Shown piece by piece: positions 54,651 to 64,000 of a DNA stretch of 64,000 nt. The translations under genes were made by a program, and so were the position numbers. Numbering within the stretch: position 1 is the first letter of the stretch; each line of letters starts with the position of its first letter. The stretch comes from Tetrapyrgos nigripes (taxonomy: Eukaryota; Basidiomycota; Agaricomycetes; Agaricales; Campanellaceae). The DNA lies in NCBI GenBank assembly GCA_013368315.1, contig JAACJM010000285.1, forward strand, positions 1 through 64,000, read 5' to 3'. Under the pieces are notes generated by a model that searched no databases, was not told the DNA's origin, and was given only the letters and a program-made list of their open reading frames with translations.

Positions 54651-55830
54651 TGCTGTCACCCACATCCGCATCCTCACGTTTGGTGACTGGTGGGATAATC
54701 CGTAGTAGCCAATAAATCCAGCATTGTACGCAATCCCTCCACAGACTCAGAGTAAGCACGAACGTAGTGGTATGGTATGCGACCTGAGAGGATCTGAAGG
54801 AAAGAAAACAAAAGAAAAGGAAGGATAGTATTCTTAGCGCGAGTAGCTTGACTTGCCTGATAGACAGACTCACCTCGAGGGTAACACTTCCAAATGAATA
54901 AATGTCACTGCAAGGGGTCGGCTTCGGACCTGATCCTCCTCCATCTGCATCTTGTACAAAAATGCATCTGGCCAACGAACAGCACTACTGATAGTCGAAT
55001 ACATAGTCGTGGACTCAAAATTTGCAATGAAGCTAGACAGGCCGAAGTCGCAAAGGCAAGCTCTTCTCTCGTTGCCGATGAGAATGCTTGCACCGCTGAG
55101 GTCTCCATGTACAATATCATGAGAATGCACTGCATAGGACTTCAGACAGTGGTAGAGATAAAGAAAAGAAATCACTGACGATAAGCCAACCTTTCCGCAA
55201 CTTCCACCAAAATCTGCAACCGATCTGGCATAGACAAGATGTCTCCACATCGCTCCATGTACCTCGTAACGCTCCCATTGTCCAACCAAGGCCACACCAT
55301 GGAGACGTACGTCCCGAAACCGGAGACAGTCCCGTAGAGTGAAATGATATTGGGATAATCAAGTTGTTTCCAAACTGCCAAACCGCCAATTCACGCGCGA
55401 GTCGCTATAGAATGCTGTTTGAGCAAGCAAACCATATGGCGGAAAGAAACAGTAAGCACACCTTCTGCACTGTGTCGTCCATTTTAGGATCACCTATGCA
55501 TGACCTAAGAACCTTGACTGCGACCTACAAAAGCAATAGTATGTTAGCCCATAGCAGACCCAGTAGGTCGAACAAAAAAACTCACCGTACTCTCATGACC
55601 ATGTACATCCTTCCAAACGCCTTTCCATACATCCGCAAACCCGCTATGGGCTTCAGGAAATCGTCCAATCTTCTCAACACGCACCGTTAGGTCCACCACT
55701 CTCTGAGCCTTGCCGTCATAAGCTGACGAAGGCGGTAACTCCAGCGGAGACATTTATCCAGCACCACTATCACGAACGTGTTCCTGTTCCTGTTTATCAT
55801 CAAGTGGGACCAGAGCTAACGGGCTCATCA
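54650..55830 (-). pseudogene. TKL-like protein kinase, unit D, most complete copy
   Basis: Minus-strand order: KIGRFPEAHSGFADVWKGVW (about 55670-55610); intron; VAVKVLRSCIGDPKMDD (lysine within 55513-55524); intron; VWKQLDYPNIISLYGTVSGFGTYVSMVWPWLDNGS (about 55380-55290); RCGDILSMPDRLQILVEVAERLAY; intron; VHGDLSGASILIG (about 55110-55075); CDFGLSS (about 55056-55035); SSAVRWPDAFLYKM; SDIYSFGSVTLE (about 54905-54870); intron; then PYHYVRAYSESVEGLRTMLD and a TGA near 54670. The order fits a TKL-type C-lobe. The glycine loop is poor, the catalytic Asn is Ser and the C-terminus ends early, so activity is doubtful. It lies downstream of and co-oriented with the RhoGEF. Confidence 0.75.
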
Positions 55831-56109
55831 AGCCATGCTACGCAGATATTGCTGAACAATGAGATTTCGGACTGAACAACTCGAGTAACATATCGGGACT
55901 GAGCAATAATTCAGTGGGCTCGAATAATTTCTGTTGGTACATTGAAGAGGGTTCGGAGTAAGGTACTTTTCGTCCGATGAGACTCTCATGGTCTAGGACG
56001 GGAATAACGTCGACCCGGAATATAGAAGCCTTCATCATCTGGTTTGGAGTGTCGTTGTCAGTACTAGAGGCAAGAAGGTAAAAGCGATTCACATACCCAA
56101 AATGTCAGT

Positions 56110-59103
56110 TCCAATCTCGAAAATGGAACTGCCGTCCAGACTTGATTGCTAAGGTGCTCATCTACAAAAACATCCACCATCTCGGCCACGAATCCTTCCA
56201 GAACCAAAAGCCATTGGTCACTCTGATCGATGAAGGAGTAAAAAAGTTTGAGTGCATACTTTTCGCCGACGCCTTTGTTATCTCGAGAAAACAACTCTGT
56301 GAAAAAGACGATTAGCGCTCAAACAGTCTGCCATACAAAAGACGACTGACCTTCGTCAACGCTTAAAACTTTCATCCAAGCAGTCGGTATTGCATAAATC
56401 AAGTTCAAGGGCGTCTTCTTACGCAAAGCAGATCCCAACTCCCAAGATCGAATGGGGTACCGAGGAAGGTGTCCTTCATAGCTCCGGGGTCGTGCTCGGG
56501 ATTACGAGCAGCATTGGTCTTGGCACTCCCATTCCCATTCTGCTGCTGCTGCGACCTCATCTCGACGCCCTGTCCATTCCCATCCTCCAAGTCTCTTCTC
56601 TGTCTCCCCCATGACGACCAACCATTTCTCGTCCATTCAGTCCAAGACCCCCAAGTTGAATAAGCCGTCCGGCCTTCTGAGCATGCGGATCCAACTCTAC
56701 ATCGCCTTTCCTCGTGGACCTCGACCCACTGCCAGATCCGTTTCTGCGGTGTTTCTGCAGTTTCTGCAGTTTCTGTTCCTCCAAACAACACAGCAACATT
56801 GTTTCGAATAGGAAGACTTGATATGTTTTGGCGTCTTCGTCCTTTGGCTTCGGTTTCAGCCCAGTCCCCGAATCTGCTTCGTAAATCTCCAGCTGGTCAT
56901 CAACTAGCAAGTTGCCCATCTGGGACGGATCAATAGACGCGTTCCAATGAAAAGCACGCTGGTTCAGAGTACGCAAAGCTTGAATGCTTTGGATTTGCCA
57001 GCTCATCTCGTCGATAGCTGAAGAAATTTGGGACATGTGGTAGAGCGCGGTGCAGACAGTGTTGAAGCAGCTTGGAGGTGAAGAAAAAGACGAGGTTGGA
57101 AGGACTGGGAGTGAAGGTAGAGTGCAATCTAAGATTGCCTGCAGCCAAGCGCAGTAATCTGCAATGCGAGCTGGGAGGATGGATAGGACGTCGAGAACGA
57201 TTTGGATATTCCCTCTAAGACTCGACGACTCTATGGTTTTCTTCTGCTCTGGAAGAACCTCAAATATATCGAGGTAATTCACGGACAGAGAATGATATGT
57301 AGCGGCAATGTTGGTCCGATTGGCGGGATTGTCGAATCCGAAAATATGCAACCAGTCTTCTGCGTCCCCATTGAAGTCGGATCGCTCCATGCGAAGAAGC
57401 ATAGCTTCCATGTCTTTGAGGACACGGTCGTGATACTGGCGCATTGACAACCGATTGTCGTTTATCACCAAAGGCTCCAGAGTTGACTGCATGAAATTGG
57501 ATGCGCAGAAAAGAGTAGCAGCCGAATCCTGTATCCACCCTTCAAGGTAAGTGGGGCAGTTCCAAGCATCAAATGCAAAAGCGTACATACCAATATCAAC
57601 TGTAGATAAGACACATGAGCCCGCTCAGTGTCTACCAGTTCCATAACGATATCACGCCGGTCATGCTGAGTAAAAGTTGGACCGGGAAACATGCATAGAC
57701 CGGGATATGTAGCTTGCAATGCATCCAGCAATCTCTGAACTGTCTTGAGCACCTGTGCAATTCAGAGAGTCAAAAGAAGAATCTTGAGTAAAGACCGACG
57801 TGGGAACTCACCTTCATAAATCCCGAGCTCGTACCACCGAATAAATCCTCAATGGTCAAAACTTCCCCATATCTCGGCTTGCCCTGGATCTCCAGCAAAT
57901 GCATCCTTTGAATGAAATTCGCGAAAAACTTTTCGCGGTCGGGCATGCCTAGTTGGAAGTCAAACGTCTCCACATCCACACTGAGATGACTAGGAGCAGG
58001 AGACCCCAGCAAATCCAACAGAACTCCTAGCGAAGCGCCAACAGCAAAGCAATCAAACAGGATTTTGAACGGTGCTTCATTCCGATGAAGGCAGTCTCGG
58101 GTATGGTCCAACCAATGCTTGAATTCGGCAATTAGCTGGAGTTTGGCGAGGATTTTGGTATTTTCGAGACAGAGCTGCTCGGTAGGTGCTCTAGGTGCAC
58201 GTAGAAGAGAGGTGCTCATGACGGCTTCACGAGAGAGTGCCCACGGGTTGAGGTAATACAAGGATCAGCTCGGTGTGGGAAGCTAGCGTCCTGATGGCAA
58301 ATGAACGTTATAGTGGGTGCCAGAGAGAAGTTGAAAGGCTCATAGTCAGGTGGAGGCTGGGGAACGGCCTTGTGGAGAGGGAATGGACATGGGCTATCAT
58401 TGAAGGTACCGCGAGCTAATCCATCTACAAGGGTGCTGCGCAAGTTCCTGAAGCTGGGAGAATCGGGAGGGGTGCACCTCTTGACCGAAGAAGCACATAA
58501 TGGCTGTTTCCAGTTGAATGACGGCGAAGAGTCTAGCATGTCGTATGCAGTGCTGGGTCGACCACCTTTCAGCAGATTATCTGAGGGAGTAAAACGAGAG
58601 GTGCTGGGAAGGAATGTTTTCTTGGGTTTACCAAGCTTGTAACCATCCTCGGAGACGTTGGGACGGTAGTCAGATGGGGCTGGTCGATAAATGCCGTTTG
58701 TCCAATTTTCAATCTCTGCAGACCGCTGCATGCGTTGCTCGTAGGTTTCGCGAGGAAATTTGCCAATCCTCCATGAATAGAACCACTGGAACATAACGGT
58801 CGATTGGAGCGCCAGATTGGATGCCGAGGCGCTTGATTAGTCTGCAGAGATAGAAAGAGAAGGAAAATGATGCGAATGTTAGTCTTGGGCATGAAATGGA
58901 GAAAAATGTCGAAGAAGTCAAGAGAGAGCTGACATAACTCACTTGCTGTCCACGGCCAACCTCACACCTCACACCCTTCCCCGAGACTCCGCCGCCATAG
59001 TAAGACGAACCAGTTAACTCAGGAGGAAGGCTAGTATCGCGGTGATGTCGCCTATAATATTGGAAGAGGAGGAGACGAGCCAAGCGATTGCTCCGGTGAT
59101 TGA
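56110..59103 (-). pseudogene. Cdc24-like RhoGEF, unit D proximal copy
   Basis: Best-preserved RhoGEF of the array. Calponin-like exon at 58260-57810 (ATG candidate at 58219; FKILFDCFAVGASLGVLLDLLG, VETFDFQLGMPDREK, LTIEDLFGGTSSGFMK). Linker and DH start at 57752-57600 (DRRDIVMELVDTERAHVSYLQ). A 343-codon exon at 57588-56557 holds the rest of DH and the PH start (LGNLLVDDQLEIYEAD, TYQVFLFETMLLCCLEE). PH end at about 56295-56110 (YALKLFYSFIDQSDQWLLVLEGFV). A stretch of the Gln-rich insertion near 56480 is deleted relative to A and C, with a frame change after DPHAQK. Upstream of 59103 it joins the duplicated second copy instead of its own 5' region. Confidence 0.75.
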
Positions 59104-61397
59104 CACAGCAACATTGTTTCGAATAGGAAGACTTGATATGTTTTGGCGGCTTCGTCCTTTGGCTTCGGTTTCAGTCCAGTCCCCGAATCTGCTTCGTAAA
59201 TCTCCAGCTGGTCATCAACCAGCAGGTTGCCCAACTGGGACGGATCAATAGACGCGTTCCAATGAAAAGCACGCTGGTTCAGAGTACGCAAAGCTTGAAT
59301 GCTTTGGATTTGCCAGCTCATCTTGTCGATAGCTGAAGAAATTTGGGACATGTGGTAGAGCGTGGTGCAGACAGTGTCGAAGCAGCTTGGAGGTGAAGAA
59401 AAAGACGAGGTTGGAAGGACTGGGAGTGAAGGTAGAGTGTAATCTAAGATTGCCTGCAGCCAAGCGCAGTAATCTGCAATGCGAGCTGGGAGGATGGATA
59501 GGACGTCGAGAAGGATTTGGATATTCCCTGCAAGACGACGACTCTATGGTTTTCTTCTGCTCTGGAAGAGCCTCAAATATATCGAGGTAATTCACGGACA
59601 GAGAACGATATGTAGCGGCAATGTTGGTCCGATTGGCGGGATTGCCGAATCCGAAAATATGCAACCAGTCTTCTGCGTCCCCATTGAAGTCGGATCGCTC
59701 CATGCGAAGAAGCATAGCTTCCATGTCTTTGAGGACACGGTCGTGATACTGGCGCATTGACAACCAATTGTCGTTTATCACCAAAGGCTCCAGAGTTGAC
59801 TGCATGAAATTGGATGCGCAGGAAAGAGTAGCAACTGAATCCTATATCCATCCTTCACGGTAAGTGGGGCAGTTCCAAGCATCAAATGCAAAAAGCGTAC
59901 ATACCAATATCAACTGTAGGTAAGACACATGAGCCCGCTCAGTGTCTACCAGTTCCATAACGATATCACGCCGGTCATGCTGAGTAAAAGTTGGGTCGGG
60001 AAACATGGATAGACCGGGATATGTAGCTTGCAATGCATCCAGCAATCTCTGAATCGTCTTGAGCACCTGTGCAATTCAGAGAGTCAAAAGAAGAATCTTG
60101 AGTAAAGACCGACGTGGGAACTCACCTTCATAAATCTCGAGTTCGTACCACCAAATAAATCCTCAATCGTCAAAACTTCCCCATATCTCGGCTTGCCCTG
60201 GATCTCCAGAAAACGCACCCTCTGAATGAAATTCGCGAAAAAACTTTTCGCGGTCGGGCATGCCTAGTTGGAAGTCAAATGTCTCCACATCCACACTGAG
60301 ATGACTAGGAGCAGGAGACCCCAGCAAATCCAACAGAACTCCTAACGAAGCGCCAACAGCAAAGCAATCAAACAGGATTTTGAACGGTGGTTCATTCCGA
60401 TGAAGGTATGATCCAACCAATACGTGAATTCGGCGATTAGCTGGAGTTTAGTGAGGATTTTGGTACTTTCAAGACAGAGCTGCTCGGTAGGTGCTCTAGG
60501 GGCACGTAGAAGAGAGGTGCTCATGACGGCTTCATGAGAGAGTGCCCGTGGGTTGAGGTAATACAAGGATCAGCTCGGTGTGGGAAGCTAGCGCCCTGGT
60601 GGCAAATGAACGTCATAGTGTGTGCCAGAGAGAAGTTGAAAGGCTCGTAGTCAGGTGGAGGCTGAGGAACGGCGTTGTGGAGAGAGAATGGAAATGGGCT
60701 ATTATTGACGGTACCGCGAGCTAATCCATCTACAAGGGTGCTGCGCAAGTTCCTGAAGTTGGGAGAATCGGGAGGAGTGCACTTCTTGACCGAAGGAACA
60801 AATAATGGCTGGTTCCAGTTGGATGCCGGCGAAGAGTCTAGTATGCCATAGTATGCAGTGCTGGGTCGACCACCTTTCAGGAGATTATCCGAAGGTGCTG
60901 GAAAGGAATGTTTTGTTGGGTTTACCAAGCTTGTAACCATCCTTGGAGACGTTGGGATGGTAGTCAAATGGGGCTGGTCGATAAATGCTATTTGTCCAAT
61001 TTTCAATCTCTGCAGACCGCTGCATGCGTTGCTCGTAGGTTTCGCAAGGAAAATTGCCAATCCTCCATGAATAGAACCACTGGAACATAACGGTCGATTG
61101 GAGCGCCAGATTGGATGCCGAGGCGTTTGACTAGTCTGCAGAGATAGAAAGAGAAGGAAAATAATGCGAGTGTTAGTCTTGAGCATGAAATGGAGAAAAA
61201 TGTCGAAGAAGTTCAGAGAGAGCTGAGATAACTCACTTGCTGTCCACGGCCAACCTCCCACCTCACACCCTTCCCCGAGACTCCACCGCCATAGTCAGAC
61301 GAACCAGTTAATTCAGGAGGAAGGCGAGTATCGCGTTGATGTCGCCTATAATATTGGAAGAGGAGGAGACGAGCCAAGCGATTGCTCCGGTGATTGA
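56789..61397. repeat. 2.3 kb direct tandem duplication within the unit D RhoGEF
   Basis: CAGCAACATTGTTTCGAATAG occurs at 56791 and again at 59106, and the stretch from there to GATTGCTCCGGTGATTGA is repeated (ends 59103 and 61397). The period is about 2.3 kb with small indels. The joint at 59103/59104 has little or no microhomology. Confidence 0.9.
59104..61397 (-). pseudogene. Cdc24-like RhoGEF, unit D distal copy, truncated in PH
   Basis: Second copy of the same segment, created by tandem duplication. It holds the N-terminal low-complexity exon (61090-60600), calponin-like region (60566-60140), DH (60066-59580) and the PH start up to TYQVFLFETMLLC. There it fuses at 59103 to upstream sequence of the proximal copy and stops at 59052. 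It also has an extra base near 60240 in the FREFHSEG block, and a shortened sequence near 60400-60420 (HTFIGMN) shared with unit C. It could encode only a GEF without a complete PH domain. Confidence 0.72.
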
Positions 61398-62480
61398 GCT
61401 GTCTCTAGACTGTCCGGGAAGTGAGGTTGCAATTCTGCACACTCTGACCAGGTCTCTCTGGCCTCACTCTGCCGTTGGATTCCGGTTACAGCGCCAGCGC
61501 ATTCGCAGCCAGGACCGACCCCAGGGGGCAGACAGAATCAGTTTGCGCAAGTCGAGCAGCAGATGAAGTCAGTGAGGGGGACAGGTAGAGTACTGTGGCT
61601 GCAACTGGAGGAAGTAATCTCGGTCGTGGCAAAAGGATAACGCGAAGTCGGAGTATCGCGGTTACAAGGACCAAAAAGATGCGATGCGGAGCGTTGCGCG
61701 CACTTCGTTTACCTGTAGCTTATTTAGTTGACTTGCACAAAAATTATGCAAGCTGGATACGTACCGGTCGTTTAGGAAAGGAAGAAAGCAGAGAATTAGG
61801 CTACATATTGCACAGTACTTCGGGAAGGAATGAGCAGCGCGTATTAGTTGAATGAAGAACGGGGGTGCTGTTGAAGAGAAAGAAGAAGAAAAAGAACAAA
61901 AGAGTACACGTACATTCTCCATGTGGACACCACTATCCACCTCAACCCTCTGAGGAGTCCCGAATCCGAATCCCATTCATTTTCCCGCTCCCAGTTGCAT
62001 TCACATTCTTACCCATCCCGTTGTAAATCGCATACTCTCGCTAGGCCTCGCACTCCATCCCCATTACTCTGACCCGAGCAAAGTCCCTGTATTTGTCGTC
62101 GACGGAATACCTATGGCACCAGGCAAAAGAGATGAGTTGCCGTTTTTCCTGCAGGCAGAGCCAACCCACCTCAAGGACGAAACATAAACCGAGAAGCTTT
62201 CTGATGGATATCGGTGGAAGGAACTTGAGTATGCAATAACCGGATGGACCAAGTTGACCTGTGTTAGAAGTCGAACGGACGGTTCCTGTGTCTAGGGACT
62301 CGCTCAGGATCCGCATCAATCTCCAGTTCCATACAGTGACAAAGAACACTGGGACGAAATGAAAGAAATTTGAAGCACGCTCTGGTTCCAAAACCGCGTA
62401 GCCACAGTATAAGGCGTTGGGTTATGAAAAAGTCAGTTTTTTCAAGACACTGGCTGTTATAAAGTAAAATCAACCTACCT
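61398..62480 (-). other. Upstream part of the RhoGEF block, unit D, unidentified exons
   Basis: Counterpart of the 5' part of 9001-10130: the RILSESLDTG and SGYCILKFLPPISIRKLLGL frames at 62391-62041 and the segment ending TTATAAAGTAAAATC. No domain recognised. The V-ATPase d remnant of units A-C is missing here. Confidence 0.35.
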
Positions 62481-62519
62481 GCATCACATTTGGTTAGCTT
62501 TGTCTTTCGTTACGTCAAG

Positions 62520-64000
62520 TCAGTCTTTTCTCCTTACGTCCACCTAACCCGCTTCGCAGACTGGTCAGACGACATCTAAAACACAACACGGCTTCGCTCT
62601 CAACATCGGCACAGACCCATGGCAGCCTGACCGCGTAGCAGACCCGTACCAAGTAGACTCGTTACCAGTCTTTCGCAAGAGTACATCAAAACTTTCCACA
62701 GGACGGCTGGTTACGAGTCTACGTACCAAGCCGCTCTTCAATCCGGGTTGGATTTTATCCTTGGATATGTCCTCCCTTCCTTGTGCTTCTTCTACCGATG
62801 CACAAGCTTTACGTTCACTCGTTCTCAAAGTTCGCTGGTCATTCCAATCAATTGATACTCAAAACCTTTCCGGATCCACTTCCGCTCGTATCAACCTTTT
62901 CGGGGGGAGGCGTGTACGTTTGGACAAGATTCCCCTTTGAATGGATGGGGGTGTTATGGATGGGGATTTTAATGTGTGTACCAATCATTTCTTTCTTTTC
63001 CTTATGCTAATCATAATGGACAGTGGAACGGAGCTTGGCCAGTCGAGTTAACAACCGCTTCCCAAGGGTCTTCGGATACCTCTCTTTCGTCGGCTCTTAC
63101 GGATTTACTTGGCTTATCGGGGCCTACCTCTGCACCGGACGCGACGAATATCATTCCTCATTTATCTACTTTCCTCGGGGGGTTCCTCGGAGGGTCTTCA
63201 GACGATACCAACTCTCCCAATTCCAACGTCGCTTCCAAACAAACCACCGACGTCACCCAACAAACACAAGCGAAAACACTAGCCTCAGCTCTCAGCAAAT
63301 TCATCGGATCGACGGATGGGGATTTGCTTCATGTCAAGGGGTTGGGGTTGACGGGGGGTTTTCCATCTAAGAGATGGTTTGCGTCTTCGCCTTCTGAGAG
63401 TGATAATGAGAGCACGAACTGGTTTTCGTTTCCCTTCCAGAGGAAACGAGATGTTGAAAGAGACGAAGGACAAGGAAATGAAAAAATATACATGGCCTCC
63501 GTCTCTCCGTGGTCTTTACCCACTTTGGTGCTGATACGTTTAATAAAAATGTGAGTACTAGTGTCCCCCTCAATCGTTGCCCTTCAATTACTTACTATTC
63601 CAACGCAACAGTTCCTCTACACAGCAGACCAACACCTCTACGCTAAACGTTGGGAGGCTCTCGTCAATTCTAGTTTCCCGACCAACTCCAACTCCCCATC
63701 CAACCCACTCAACATCGACATCATCCAAATAATCTCCTGGAACGACTATGGCGAATCACATTATATAAGTCCTATCAAGGGGGCTCAGCCTACGGGGAGG
63801 GAGGCTTGGACGGGGGGCATGGGGCATGCTGGTGAGTTGGGGTGTTTTTTTCTTTCTCGCCCACCCTACCCTTCTTATCTTTAACTCTTTGACTCTTTGA
63901 CTATTTAACTTTACTCTTACTCTCCCGCATACTCAATGTCAAATGCTAACAATGCTTCTTTTTCTTTCTTCTGCTTCTATCTATATCTAGCCTGGCTCCC
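62520..64000 (+). pseudogene. GH71 alpha-1,3-glucanase, copy 4, unit D, cut by the window edge
   Basis: The gene lacks exon 1 and its signal peptide; it begins in the intron before DWSDD. A deletion follows DDI, and FALNIGTDPWQPDRVADP is interrupted by a 68-bp element. Then come QAALQSGLDF and the shared frameshift. A large deletion near 62945 removes the end of exon 2. The linker exon is the best preserved of all copies (WNGAWPVELTTASQGSSDTS, LTDLLGLSG, LLHVKGLGLTGGFPSKRW; 63024-63550). It is followed by YTADQHLYAKRWEAL and WNDYGESHYISP (Gly to Ser). The exon starting GCCTGGCTCCC reaches the window end. Confidence 0.88.
62645..62730. mobile_element. 68-bp miniature inverted-repeat element (62654-62721) with 9-bp target duplications
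   Basis: It starts TAGACTCGTTACCAG and ends CTGGTTACGAGTCTA, which are 14/15 inverse matches. It is flanked by CGTACCAAG at 62645-62653 and 62722-62730. The empty site is readable in copies 1-3 (GCATACCAAGCCGCTC). The end sequence resembles the 542-bp and 47-bp elements. Confidence 0.93.

Larger units (their letters stand above)
46536..64000. repeat. Tandem array unit D (right-truncated)
   Basis: Fourth unit, running off the right edge inside the GH71 gene. Gene X is lost: only its upstream flank remains near 54126-54345. A unit-specific 2.2 kb segment holds an unrelated broken gene. The kinase is the most complete of the array, and the RhoGEF region carries an internal 2.3 kb tandem duplication. 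Confidence 0.88.

Noticed and set aside
1..64000. CRISPR arrays, rRNA or tRNA genes
   Set aside because: None seen. The sequence is eukaryotic, the direct repeats are kilobase-scale units, and the only tRNA-like word is the short Copia primer site.

Overview
The window is a piece of a fungal nuclear genome, most likely an agaricomycete (mushroom-type basidiomycete). I base this on short introns of about 50 nt with GT..AG ends, DUF6535 membrane proteins, a GH71 alpha-1,3-glucanase with family-typical C-terminal motifs, HGDL-type fungal kinases, and a Copia LTR retrotransposon. There are no bacterial operons, rRNA genes, recognisable tRNA genes or CRISPR arrays. Family names come from recognised motifs, not from database searches.

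The window is dominated by a head-to-tail tandem array of a 12-14 kb segment. Taking the DUF6535 stop codon as the unit border, the units are A (about 1-13274, left end missing), B (13275-32271, including a 6.9 kb Copia insertion), C (32272-46535) and D (46536 to beyond 64000). The basic unit, read left to right, is: a DUF6535 gene on the minus strand; a 5'-truncated GH71 gene on the plus strand, abutting the DUF6535 5' end; a secreted or type-I membrane protein gene, here called 'X' (plus); a block holding a TKL-like kinase and a Cdc24-like RhoGEF (both minus); a remnant of a V-ATPase subunit d gene (minus); and a longer GH71 gene with all exons (plus). Unit B lacks the kinase/RhoGEF block. 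It keeps the 3' half of X, an unidentified broken gene and the longest V-ATPase subunit d fragment.

Most copies are broken. Only DUF6535-C is open from start to stop. DUF6535-B would be open but for the Copia element, which has two 370-bp LTRs that look identical, a 5-bp target duplication, and a primer-binding site complementary to the anticodon arm of initiator tRNA-Met (the half-tRNA primer of Drosophila copia). The longer GH71 copies all share a frameshift where the family motif FKLFLSxDMSS should be, so the lesion predates the amplification, and each copy then gained its own further lesions.

The most novel signal is a small inverted-repeat transposon family seen three times (38858-39399, 51736-51782, 62654-62721). 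Each insertion has a 9-bp target duplication, ends resembling TAGTCT...AGACTA, and an empty site readable in a sister unit. The longest member carries a fragment of an SF2 helicase gene. Other structure includes a 2.3 kb tandem duplication inside the unit D RhoGEF gene, deletions explained by direct repeats, and a mosaic pattern of shared variants between units that suggests gene conversion or unequal crossing-over.
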